Shown: one piece after another, positions 8,794-16,486 of the stretch | How positions within the stretch are numbered: the stretch's first letter is position 1 | Layout of the letters: every line of letters begins with the position of its first letter | From: Eubacteriaceae bacterium | GTDB taxonomy: Bacteria; Bacillota; Clostridia; Lachnospirales; Lachnospiraceae | Assembly (NCBI GenBank): GCA_910574895.1 | Contig: CAJTDQ010000012.1 | Coordinates: 1 to 46,008 of the forward strand | Direction: 5' to 3' | Length of the DNA: 46,008 nucleotides | Program-made: the position numbers and the translations under genes | The notes under the pieces: generated by a model | What the model was told of the DNA's origin: nothing | Database searches by the model: none | The model's input: the letters and a program-made list of their open reading frames with translations, nothing else

Positions 8794-8856
8794 GAATTTG
8801 GTTATCCATCTTCCGATGGAAACAAAATTCGCTTGTTAGGGGAAAGCTCCCCTAAT
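8794..8856 (+). other. oriT: candidate origin of transfer (oriT): two adjacent hairpins
   Basis: The 139-base gap before the mobilisation genes holds a long imperfect inverted repeat (8794-8831: GAATTT/AAATTC outer arms, TCCATC-TTCC-GATGGA core) and a perfect 8-bp hairpin (8837-8856: TTAGGGGA, AAGC loop, TCCCCTAA). Position directly upstream of mobC and the relaxase, plus nested inverted repeats, is what is expected of an oriT. The hairpins could instead be attenuators. The nic site cannot be placed. Confidence 0.5.
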
Positions 8857-8911
8857 ACCCCGTGGAAAAGACCGCCGCCAGAGTGCGGCAGGAAGAAAGG
8901 AGTTTTTAAGG

Positions 8912-9076
8912 ATGAGAGATTTATTGTTCTTCGCTCTCGGCACAACGCTCGGAGGGATGTGCGGCGTGGCGTGTATGTGCGTGCTGCAGGTTAACAGGCT
9001 CTCCGAGGGAAAGGGGGATTTGGATGCGGAAACGAAATGTGCAGATATTGTTCCGACTGACCGAGGAAGAAGCTGA
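8912..9076 (+). CDS. DUF3789-like single-span membrane peptide
   Basis: A 54-residue peptide beginning MRDLLFFALGTTLGGMCGVACMC, one N-terminal membrane segment with glycine and cysteine residues, then a short polar tail. Small proteins of this form (DUF3789) sit just upstream of mobC in related ICEs. GAAAGGAG precedes the ATG. Its end overlaps mobC by 53 bases in another frame, so the two are probably translated together. Function unknown. Confidence 0.65.
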   Translation: MRDLLFFALGTTLGGMCGVACMCVLQVNRLSEGKGDLDAETKCADIVPTDRGRS

Positions 9077-9356
9077 ATACCTCTGCTCCCTTGCAGAGCG
9101 GGCGGGGCATTCCAGACAAGCCCTGCTCCAGTCGATGGTCATGGGCTACCGCCTGTGCGAGAAGCCAGACCCAGAGTTTTATAAAATCATGCGGGAGCTG
9201 TCCGCCATCGGCAACCGTATCAACCAGCTTGCGGCAAAAGCGAACGCCCTAAACTTTGTGGACACGCCGATGCTCTATGACGAAGCCAAGCGTTGGCGGG
9301 ACTTCCGTCTGGACGTGGGCAGGTGCTACCTTGTGCCGAGGAAGATGTCTGGCTGA
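9024..9356 (+). CDS. mobC: MobC-type relaxosome accessory protein
   Basis: A 110-residue basic protein with the MobC signature: a ribbon-helix-helix-like N-terminus (RNVQILFRLTEEEAEYL) followed by the helical MRELSAIGNRINQLAAKAN segment. MobC proteins bind oriT and help the relaxase open the DNA. The ATG follows AAGGGGG, and its TGA stop overlaps the relaxase ATG (TGATG), a sign of coupled translation. Confidence 0.85.
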   Translation: MRKRNVQILFRLTEEEAEYLCSLAERAGHSRQALLQSMVMGYRLCEKPDPEFYKIMRELSAIGNRINQLAAKANALNFVDTPMLYDEAKRWRDFRLDVGRCYLVPRKMSG

Positions 9357-10768
9357 TGGCGGTCTGCGAGATATGGGATGTAAAGGGCAGGCTCGACCAC
9401 CCCATCGACTATGCCGAGAATCCAGAGAAGACCGCCAACCCCAAATATACGGATGCGGACTTGCAGGCGATGGGTGACGTGATGAAGTACGCCACCAACG
9501 GCGACAAGACCGAGCGGCAGTTTTTCGTCACGGGCGTAAACTGCGACCCTGCCACCGCAAGGGACGAGATGATGATGGCAAAAGCCCAATGGAACGACCA
9601 GAGCGAGATTGTCTGCTACCACGGCTTCCAGAGTTTTAAAGCGGGCGAGGTCACGCCAGAGCAGGCACATGAGGTCGGCGTGAAGCTGGCGGAGAAGATG
9701 TGGGGAGAAAGGTTTCAAGTGATTGTGGCGACGCATCTGAATACGGAATGCCTGCACAACCACTTTGTCGTCAACTCCGTTTCCTATATTGACGGCAGGC
9801 ACTACCACGACAACAAGAAGAACCTGCGGCTGCTCCGCCAGCGTTCGGATGAATTATGCCGTGAGTATTCCTTATCGGTCATTGAACACCCAAGCGGCAG
9901 GAAGAAGCCCTATGTCCTCTGCCAAGCCGAGAAGAACGGTCTGCCTACAAGGGACAGCGTGGCACGGCAGGCGGTGGACGAAGCCATCTCAAAATCGTTC
10001 ACGCTGAAAGACTTTGACCGCCAGTTGTCGGAAATGGGATACCGCATCAATTTTGACCCCAATCGAAAATACTGGACGATAATCGGCAAGGGATGGCAAA
10101 GACCGAAGCGGCTCTACAAGCTCGGCGGGGACTACACCAATGAGCGGATAACGGAACGCATAAGGGAAAATTCCTATGCGGTCAAATTCCAGAACTTTTC
10201 CAGAGAACAGCCGCAGGTCAAAGTGTACCGTGTTCGTGGCTCTCTGAAAGACGCAAAGAAAATCGGCGGCTTGCGTGGGCTGTATCTCCACTACTGCTAC
10301 AAGCTCGGCATCCTGCCAAAAAAGAAACAACAGAACTATGCAAGGCTTCACTATCTTCTGAAAGACGACTTGCTGAAGATGGAAGCCATCACAAACGAAA
10401 CAAGGCTGCTCTGCCGCAACCATATCGACACGGCGGGGCAGCTTTTGTCTTATAAAGGCTCTCTGGAATCCGAGATGCAGGAGCTGACCGAACAGCGCAA
10501 GGGGCTTTACTCCCAGAGCCGCAAGGCAAGCGGCAAAGAAAAGGAAGCGGTCAAGGCTCGGCTGTCGGAAATCACGGGGCGTATGAAAACATTGCGGAGG
10601 GAGGTCAGATTATGTGAGGGAATCGATGCCCGCAGCGACACCCTCAAAGAAAATTTAAATGTCATACGGGCAGACGAAAAAGAGAAGAAAGGAAAGGAGC
10701 TGATGAAGCATGAACACAGGCGGCGAAGCGGCGGAGCAAATCGTAAGGATGAGCTTGGAGGGATTTGA
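9356..10768 (+). CDS. MOBP-type relaxase
   Basis: A 470-residue DNA-nicking transesterase that would cut oriT and lead the strand through the secretion channel. The metal-binding triad is visible as H127, H134 and H136 (THLNTECLHNHFVVN); Y45 in the MKYATNGDKT segment is a candidate for the catalytic tyrosine. The C-terminal third is charged and coiled-coil-like. I start at the ATG overlapping the mobC stop; a longer frame from 9293 would run back into mobC and lacks a ribosome site. The 3' end overlaps the next gene by 59 bases. Confidence 0.92.
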   Translation: MAVCEIWDVKGRLDHPIDYAENPEKTANPKYTDADLQAMGDVMKYATNGDKTERQFFVTGVNCDPATARDEMMMAKAQWNDQSEIVCYHGFQSFKAGEVTPEQAHEVGVKLAEKMWGERFQVIVATHLNTECLHNHFVVNSVSYIDGRHYHDNKKNLRLLRQRSDELCREYSLSVIEHPSGRKKPYVLCQAEKNGLPTRDSVARQAVDEAISKSFTLKDFDRQLSEMGYRINFDPNRKYWTIIGKGWQRPKRLYKLGGDYTNERITERIRENSYAVKFQNFSREQPQVKVYRVRGSLKDAKKIGGLRGLYLHYCYKLGILPKKKQQNYARLHYLLKDDLLKMEAITNETRLLCRNHIDTAGQLLSYKGSLESEMQELTEQRKGLYSQSRKASGKEKEAVKARLSEITGRMKTLRREVRLCEGIDARSDTLKENLNVIRADEKEKKGKELMKHEHRRRSGGANRKDELGGI

Positions 10769-11564
10769 GGTCGCAGCCAGAATCACGGGGGCGGGTGCGA
10801 AGAATATCGCCATCCTCTTATATTCCATCTTAAAGGAAGAACAGAAAACCAAAGGAAAGGCAAGACTCACAAACATGCTCCGCTCTGGGAAAGAGTTAAA
10901 AGTCTTTACCGTAAAGAGCGGCGACTTGAAGAAGTTCACGCAGGAAGCGAAGAAATACGGCGTACTCTACTGCGTCCTCGCAGACCGTAAGAACAAAGAC
11001 CCCGATGCGGAGGTGGACGTGATTGCGAGAGCCGAGGACGCATCGAAAATCAGCCGCATTGTGGAGCGGTTCAGCCTTGCGTCGGTAGATACTGCTTCCA
11101 TTGTGACCGAAGCGGAGAAATCGAAAGGGGAAAAGGCGAAAGCTGACAAAACCGCAGATGTAAAAGATGCAGATGCAAAGGACGGTCAGCCAGAGCCAGA
11201 CGTCGGCGTGGAGGAAAAGGCGGAGAAAGACAGGCTCATGGACGCCCTTATGGGCAAGCCGCTCCAAAAGGAGGAAAACGCCCCAAACCCCTCGGTGGCA
11301 AAGACAGAAAAATCCCCTCTGTCCGAGCCTACCTTAAAGCAGCAAAGGAAGCCCGCAGAGGGGGCTACTATGGCTAAGGCGGAGAAACCGTCAGTCAGGG
11401 AGGAACTGCGGAAAATCAAGGAGAGCCGCAAGGAGCAGGAAGCGGACGTTTCTCCTGCAAGAGAGAAATCTCCCGACAGGGCGGAGAAGCCGCCCGCAGG
11501 AAAGACGGAGCATAAGCAGCCCCAGAAGCGGAAACGGAAACCAAAATCGAAAGGAGCAAGATAA
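10710..11564 (+). CDS. pcfB: PcfB family protein (DUF3801), coupling-protein partner
   Basis: A 284-residue protein. The first 140 residues (EQIVRMSLEGFEVAARITGAGAKNIA..., later YGVLYCVLADRKN) match the PcfB/DUF3801 pattern; PcfB of pCF10 helps load relaxosomes onto the VirD4-type coupling protein. The remainder is a low-complexity Lys/Glu/Pro-rich tail, very basic at the end. AAGGAG lies about 10 bases before the ATG. It overlaps the relaxase end, consistent with a common transfer operon. Confidence 0.85.
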   Translation: MNTGGEAAEQIVRMSLEGFEVAARITGAGAKNIAILLYSILKEEQKTKGKARLTNMLRSGKELKVFTVKSGDLKKFTQEAKKYGVLYCVLADRKNKDPDAEVDVIARAEDASKISRIVERFSLASVDTASIVTEAEKSKGEKAKADKTADVKDADAKDGQPEPDVGVEEKAEKDRLMDALMGKPLQKEENAPNPSVAKTEKSPLSEPTLKQQRKPAEGATMAKAEKPSVREELRKIKESRKEQEADVSPAREKSPDRAEKPPAGKTEHKQPQKRKRKPKSKGAR

Positions 11565-11566
11565 GC

Positions 11567-12430
11567 ATGAGCATTTATGACGTATTTAGTGGCGGCGGCA
11601 GACCTTTTAACAAAGAGGAATGGGCGGCGCAGAAGCAGGAGCAGCGGAAAGCAGCCTATGAGCTGATAGACACGACCTGCGAGAAAATGATGGCGGACGG
11701 GGGTGCGTTTCAGCAGTACCTTGACGTGCAGGGGCATTTTGACCGCTACTCCGTCAACAACGCAATCTTGGTTTCGGCGCAGATGCCCGAAGCGACGCAG
11801 CTTAAGGATTACGGCAGTTGGAAACAGAGCCGTGCCTATGTGGACAAGGACGCACAGAAAATCACTATCCTTGAGCCTGGGAAAGAATACGAGCGGGAGG
11901 ACGGCTCAAAGGCGGTCGGCTACAACGCTAAGATAGTTTATGACATTTCCCAGACCTCGGCAAAGGACAGGCAGCAGCCGCAGGAAGCCAAAACCATGCG
12001 GGAGCTTGTGTCGGCGATGATTGACGCAAGTCCCGTTTCCTTTGCGCCAGTGGACGACCTTGAGCTGCCTGCGTTCTATGACAGCGCACAGCAGACCATC
12101 TTCATCAAGACGGGGCTGAATGAAGAACAGCTCTTTGTCAGCATGGCAAAGGAAGTATCGGCGGCGGTCTTTGACTTCAAGCATAAGGAGAGCCGTGACG
12201 CTTCGGACTTCAAGTCGTTCTGCGTCGCCTATATGGTAAGCTCCCGCTACGGCGTGGACACCAAAGGCTTCCGCTTCGACAATCTCCCGAAAGAGTTTGC
12301 GGGCATGGAAACGCAGGAATTTAAAGGGCAGCTTGGCTCGATGCGTGACGTTCTCGGCGAAATCCAGTCGGACATGTATAAGAGCCTTGAAAAGAACAAG
12401 CCGCCCAAATCCAAAGAGCAGGAACGCTAA
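11567..12430 (+). CDS. ArdC-like ssDNA-binding protein with degenerate protease domain
   Basis: A 287-residue protein. Residues 30-130 match the ArdC N-terminal ssDNA-binding module (FDRYSVNNAILVSAQ..., YGSWKQ, ILEPGKEYE). In active ArdC-type antirestriction proteins a zinc-peptidase HExxH motif follows; here the equivalent place reads KEVSA (195-199), so peptidase activity is unlikely, while the later VAYMVSSRYGVDT helix is retained. It probably coats or protects transferred single strands. It starts two bases after the pcfB stop. Confidence 0.75.
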   Translation: MSIYDVFSGGGRPFNKEEWAAQKQEQRKAAYELIDTTCEKMMADGGAFQQYLDVQGHFDRYSVNNAILVSAQMPEATQLKDYGSWKQSRAYVDKDAQKITILEPGKEYEREDGSKAVGYNAKIVYDISQTSAKDRQQPQEAKTMRELVSAMIDASPVSFAPVDDLELPAFYDSAQQTIFIKTGLNEEQLFVSMAKEVSAAVFDFKHKESRDASDFKSFCVAYMVSSRYGVDTKGFRFDNLPKEFAGMETQEFKGQLGSMRDVLGEIQSDMYKSLEKNKPPKSKEQER

Positions 12431-12445
12431 TCGGAGGTGCAGCCC

Positions 12446-12643
12446 ATGAAAGAAGAACGATACCATCTGGCATTGGACAAATACGATAAGAACATCGTCC
12501 TCAATGCCCTCAACACCCTGCGGACGCAGCAGATACAGGAGGAACGCCCCACCGAGCCTGTTGACGAGCTGATAAGCAGGGTGGCATTCGCCCCGACCAA
12601 GAAAGTAAAGGTCGCCCCGTGCAAGTGCCATGAAGAACGGTGA
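12446..12643 (+). CDS. small conserved ICE protein, paralogue of the 33.3-kb gene
   Basis: A 65-residue protein with the pattern HLALD...I.L.AL..L..QQIQ...PTEPVDELI..V..AP.KK.KV. A second copy at 33286-33483 shares this pattern end to end. GGAGG lies 9 bases before the ATG. Its end overlaps the VirD4 start by 14 bases, implying translational coupling. No known function. Confidence 0.7.
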   Translation: MKEERYHLALDKYDKNIVLNALNTLRTQQIQEERPTEPVDELISRVAFAPTKKVKVAPCKCHEER

Positions 12644-14423
12644 TGATTACAAGGCGGGCTTAATCCTCTCTTTATGTGGGATTGTCCCTGTCGTGTGGCT
12701 TGCCCTGCTGACAGCTCCTTATGTCAGCGGCGGCATCGTGGAGATAATCAGTAATTTATCCGTGGCAATGGAGAACCCGTTTTCCATAACGGTATGTGGG
12801 GACAGCGTAAGAACTGTCCTTATTTTCCTGCTTGCCTACGGCATGGGAATCGGCGTTTATTTCTCCACACGCAGGAACTACCGCAAAGGGGAGGAACACG
12901 GCTCTGCCAAATGGGGCAACGCAGGTACGCTTAATAAAAAGTATCGAGATAAAAACGCATCGGAGAACAAGCTGCTGACCCAGAGCGTCCGTATTGGGCT
13001 TGACGGGAAGAAACACCGCAGGAATCTGAATATCCTCGTGGTGGGCGGCTCTGGTGCGGGAAAGACCAGATTTTTTTGCAAACCGAACGTGATGCAATGT
13101 AACACATCAATGGTAATCTTAGACCCAAAGGGCGAGATTGTCCGTGACACGGGAGGGCTGCTTGAGAAGAAAGGCTATGAGGTGCGGGTGCTTGACCTTA
13201 TCAATATGCACAAGAGCCACTGCTACAACCCGTTTGTATATTTAAGGAACGACAACGATGTGCAGAGGTTGGTAACAAATTTATTTAAGGCGACCACGCC
13301 GAAAGGAAGCCAGTCGCAAGACCCGTTCTGGGACACGGCGGCGAGTATGCTGCTTTTATCCCTCGTGTTCTATCTGAAATACGAAGCCCCGCCAGACGAG
13401 CAGAATTTCCCGATGGTGATGGAGCTGTTAAGGGCGGGCGAGGTACGGGAGGACGACGACGGCTATGTAAGCCCCCTTGACGAACTGTTTGACCGTTTGG
13501 AGATGGTGAACCCAGAGCATATCGCATTAAAGTATTACAGAGATTATCATTCTGGTTCAGCCAAAACGCTAAAGAGCATCCAGATAACCCTTGCCGCAAG
13601 GCTTGAGAAGTTCAATCTGGAAAGCCTTGCAGGATTGACCGCCACAGATGAATTGGATTTGCCGTCTTTGGGGGAGAAGAAAGTCGCACTGTTCGCACTG
13701 ATACCAGACAACGACACCAGTTTCAATTTCCTTGTGTCGCTGTTATACACGCAGCTATTCCAACAGTTATTCTACCTCGCCGACCATAAGTACGGCGGGA
13801 GCCTGCCCGTCCACTGCCAGTTTATAATGGATGAATTTGCGAACGTCAGTTTGCCAGATGACTTTGACAAGATACTGTCAGTTATGAGGTCAAGGGGCGT
13901 GTCCGTTTCGATTATCCTGCAAAATCTGGCACAGCTCAAAGCCCTGTTTGAGAAACAGTGGGAAAGCATTGTCGGCAATGCCGATGAGTTCCTCTATCTC
14001 GGCGGCAACGAGCAGAGTACCCATAAGTTTGTAAGTGAGCTTCTTGGAAAAGCCACGATAGACACCAACACCTACGGGAAAAGCTCTGGGCGGAGCGGCA
14101 ACTATTCCACTAACTACCAGATTTCGGGGCGTGAGCTTTTAACGCCAGACGAGGTGCGTATGCTAGACAACCGCTACGCACTTCTTTTTGTGCGTGGGGA
14201 ACGCCCCGTCATGGATTTGAAGTACGACATCCTGAAACACCCGAACGTGAAACTGACCGCCGACGGTGGAAAGCCGCCGTATATCCACGGCGAGCCGACG
14301 CAGGCGGTCGCAACCTTTGTGTTTGGCGGGGATATTCCAAAAGACGCTGTTGCGCTTAACCCTGTCAGCACATCCTATGAGCTTCTGTCCGATGAGGACT
14401 TGGAAGAAATATTCAATTTATAA
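12630..14423 (+). CDS. virD4: VirD4/TraG-type coupling protein
   Basis: A 597-residue membrane ATPase that brings the relaxase-DNA complex to the secretion channel. Two membrane segments (about 12-35 and 60-80) precede a FtsK/TraG-like ATPase with Walker A GGSGAGKT (139-146), the DPKGEIVRDTGG region and Walker B FIMDEFAN near residue 400. Length is normal for the family. The start has no good ribosome site of its own but overlaps the preceding gene, so it is probably translationally coupled. Confidence 0.94.
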   Translation: MKNGDDYKAGLILSLCGIVPVVWLALLTAPYVSGGIVEIISNLSVAMENPFSITVCGDSVRTVLIFLLAYGMGIGVYFSTRRNYRKGEEHGSAKWGNAGTLNKKYRDKNASENKLLTQSVRIGLDGKKHRRNLNILVVGGSGAGKTRFFCKPNVMQCNTSMVILDPKGEIVRDTGGLLEKKGYEVRVLDLINMHKSHCYNPFVYLRNDNDVQRLVTNLFKATTPKGSQSQDPFWDTAASMLLLSLVFYLKYEAPPDEQNFPMVMELLRAGEVREDDDGYVSPLDELFDRLEMVNPEHIALKYYRDYHSGSAKTLKSIQITLAARLEKFNLESLAGLTATDELDLPSLGEKKVALFALIPDNDTSFNFLVSLLYTQLFQQLFYLADHKYGGSLPVHCQFIMDEFANVSLPDDFDKILSVMRSRGVSVSIILQNLAQLKALFEKQWESIVGNADEFLYLGGNEQSTHKFVSELLGKATIDTNTYGKSSGRSGNYSTNYQISGRELLTPDEVRMLDNRYALLFVRGERPVMDLKYDILKHPNVKLTADGGKPPYIHGEPTQAVATFVFGGDIPKDAVALNPVSTSYELLSDEDLEEIFNL

Positions 14424-14437
14424 GGAGGATTTACCCT

Positions 14438-14794
14438 ATGAAACTTTTCCAGAAAAACGAGAAGAAAGCAACCCAGAAACTGCCGATGACAAGCAAGGTA
14501 AAAAAGGGCTTCCGCCATTACTGCGTGGCGGTGCTTGCCGTTATGATGGTATTTGGCACATCCATGACTGCCTTTGCCGCCAATGACCCGATTGCCGTCG
14601 TCAACAACCTTTCCAATTTCATCTTCGGTCTGATACGGGCGGTCGGGATGATTATGCTCGGCTTCGGCATCGTGCAGGTCGGCTTGTCGCTGAAATCCCA
14701 CGACCCGTCCCAGAGGGCGAACGGTTTCCTCACACTGGCGGGCGGCGTTGTGATTACCTTTGCGAAAGAGATTTTGACCCTCATCACGGGCTAA
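14438..14794 (+). CDS. Maff2 family membrane protein, possible VirB2-like subunit
   Basis: A 118-residue protein with a basic N-terminus, a hydrophobic signal/membrane segment (about 27-47, ending TAFAAND) and two more hydrophobic helices (63-85 and 98-117). Its size, signal-like leader and position right after VirD4 match the Maff2 family of ICE genes and recall small VirB2/TrbC pilins, though that role is inferred. AAGGAGG precedes the start. Confidence 0.8.
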   Translation: MKLFQKNEKKATQKLPMTSKVKKGFRHYCVAVLAVMMVFGTSMTAFAANDPIAVVNNLSNFIFGLIRAVGMIMLGFGIVQVGLSLKSHDPSQRANGFLTLAGGVVITFAKEILTLITG

Positions 14795-14854
14795 TCCAAA
14801 ACAGACTGAAATAGCAGACTGACACAAGACAAGATAACGGGGCAGATCCGCTCT

Positions 14855-14870
14855 GCGGGGCTTGCCCCGC
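14855..14870 (+). terminator. GC hairpin in the transfer operon
   Basis: GCGGGG, loop CTTG, CCCCGC followed by an AT-rich stretch, in the 105-base gap between the Maff2 and VirB6-like genes. Probably a partial terminator or mRNA-stabilising hairpin that lowers expression of downstream genes relative to the small membrane protein. Confidence 0.45.
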
Positions 14871-14899
14871 TATCAAATTTTAAGAACGGAGGTGGTCGA

Positions 14900-15736
14900 A
14901 TGTCAGACAACTGGGTAGTCCAGAACTTGGAGAACGCCCTTGACACATGGAATGGAAAGTTAGCCGAGATTTGGCAGCTTATCACCCAATCCCCCGAAAC
15001 CTTTAAGGGCGGTGCGATATGGAAAGTCATCGTTGACATCCACGGGGCGTTGCAGGCTATCGGGCTTGCCCTGCTCGTGCTGTTCTTTGTCGTGGGCGTG
15101 ATGCGTACCTGCGGCGACTTCGCAAGCGTGAAGAAGCCCGAACACGCCTTGAAGCTGTTCATCCGCTTCGCCCTTGCGAAAGGTGCGGTCACTTACGGCT
15201 TGGAGCTGATGATGGCTCTGTTTAAAATCGTGCAGGGCGTGATTTCCGCCATTATGAAAGCCGCAGGCTTCGGCTCGGCACAAAAGACCGTGCTACCGAC
15301 AGAGATTGTGACAGCCGTGGAGGACTGCGGCTTTTTCGAGAGTATCCCCTTATGGGCGGTCACGCTGATTGGCGGGCTGTTCATCACAGTGCTGTCGTTC
15401 ATTATGATAATGTCCGTGTACGGCAGGTTTTTCAAGCTGTACCTTTATACAGCAATTGCCCCCGTACCGCTGTCCTCGTTTGCGGGAGAGCCGAGCCAGA
15501 GCGTGGGCAAGAGCTTCATCAAAAGCTACTCCGCCGTGTGCCTTGAGGGGGCAATCATTGTGCTTGCCTGCATCATCTTCTCGGTGTTTGCGGCGTCCCC
15601 GCCCGCAGTCAACCCCGATGCGGCGGCGGTCACGATGGTGTGGGGCTATATCGGGGAATTGGTGTTCAATATGCTCGTCCTTGTCGGTGCGGTCAAGATG
15701 GCAGACCGTGTGGTAAGGGAAATGATGGGCTTGTAA
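14900..15736 (+). CDS. VirB6/TrbL-like channel protein
   Basis: A 278-residue polytopic membrane protein with about five hydrophobic segments (near 52-75, 85-115, 155-180, 205-235 and 245-265). The central YGRFFKLYLYTAIAPVPLSSFAG segment is typical of VirB6/TrbL-like proteins of Firmicutes ICEs, which form the inner-membrane part of the DNA channel. The start has a GGAGGTGG site. It lies between the Maff2 and PrgI genes as usual in this family. Confidence 0.85.
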   Translation: MSDNWVVQNLENALDTWNGKLAEIWQLITQSPETFKGGAIWKVIVDIHGALQAIGLALLVLFFVVGVMRTCGDFASVKKPEHALKLFIRFALAKGAVTYGLELMMALFKIVQGVISAIMKAAGFGSAQKTVLPTEIVTAVEDCGFFESIPLWAVTLIGGLFITVLSFIMIMSVYGRFFKLYLYTAIAPVPLSSFAGEPSQSVGKSFIKSYSAVCLEGAIIVLACIIFSVFAASPPAVNPDAAAVTMVWGYIGELVFNMLVLVGAVKMADRVVREMMGL

Positions 15737-15762
15737 TTATCCAACAGGAAAGGAAAATTGAA

Positions 15763-15999
15763 ATGAAAAAAGAAACGAAGTATTACCAGAATTATAATAT
15801 CCATCTGTTAAATGGAGAAGTCATCGGGGCTTCCGAAGCCTATGACCTGCCTGCTGAAAAAGGGCTGGTCGGAAAATTTGGAAAAGCTGACGATAACGAG
15901 ATATTTGAAATCGGGGATGCCATTTCTGGGTTTGCATATATCCCAAAACGCAGCATCCTCTTTATTTCGACGGGGGATGTCGGGGAGGAGAGGTGCTGA
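15763..15999 (+). CDS. small conserved ICE protein of the secretion operon
   Basis: A 78-residue soluble protein (YYQNYNIHLLNGEVIGASEAYDLP...) predicted mostly beta-strand, ending IPKRSILFISTGDV. It has no membrane segment or catalytic motif. AGGAAAGGA precedes the ATG. It sits between VirB6-like and PrgI genes, one base before the next start, so it is in the operon. Family not recognised. Confidence 0.65.
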   Translation: MKKETKYYQNYNIHLLNGEVIGASEAYDLPAEKGLVGKFGKADDNEIFEIGDAISGFAYIPKRSILFISTGDVGEERC

Positions 16000-16000
16000 T

Positions 16001-16486
16001 ATGGAAGTCAAGATAAATAAGGAAATCCGCAACTACACGGAATCCATGTTCTTCGGGCTGTCGATGCGGCAGTTCCTGTTTTCCGTGCTTGCCTGCGGCG
16101 TGGCGGTCGGCTTGTTCTTCCTGCTCCGTGGCAGGTTCGGGACGGAAACATTGAGCTGGATGTGCATCTTGGGGGCTTCCCCTTTTGCGGTCATGGGATT
16201 TGTAAGGTACAACGGAATGACCGCCGAGCAGTTTGTGTGGGCATGGATAAAGTCGCAGTTTCTGATGCCGAAGAAGATTTTATTTGCCCCAGAGAATCTT
16301 TATTACGAAGCGATGAAGAACGCCATTGAAGCCCATGAAAAGGGCTTGCCCGCCGTGCAGGATAAGAAAAAGAAAAAATGCAGGAGGGCAAGGCGCAAAG
16401 CGGCACGGGAACGGAGAAAACAGGCTGAAAAAGCCAGAAAGAAAAATAAGAAATCAAGAAAGCGCAAGGAGGTAGACCATGATTAA
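16001..16486 (+). CDS. prgI: PrgI family membrane protein (VirB3-like)
   Basis: A 161-residue protein beginning MEVKINKEIRNYTESMFFGLS, the PrgI signature, followed by two hydrophobic helices (about 28-47 and 52-72) and an extremely Lys/Arg-rich tail from residue 120. PrgI-type proteins sit beside the VirB4 ATPase and are regarded as VirB3-like. The ATG follows GGAGAGG; its end overlaps virB4 by eight bases. Confidence 0.88.
   Translation: MEVKINKEIRNYTESMFFGLSMRQFLFSVLACGVAVGLFFLLRGRFGTETLSWMCILGASPFAVMGFVRYNGMTAEQFVWAWIKSQFLMPKKILFAPENLYYEAMKNAIEAHEKGLPAVQDKKKKKCRRARRKAARERRKQAEKARKKNKKSRKRKEVDHD

Noticed and set aside
9293-9355. Upstream extension of the relaxase
   Set aside because: It lies inside mobC with no ribosome site; the ATG overlapping the mobC stop fits better.
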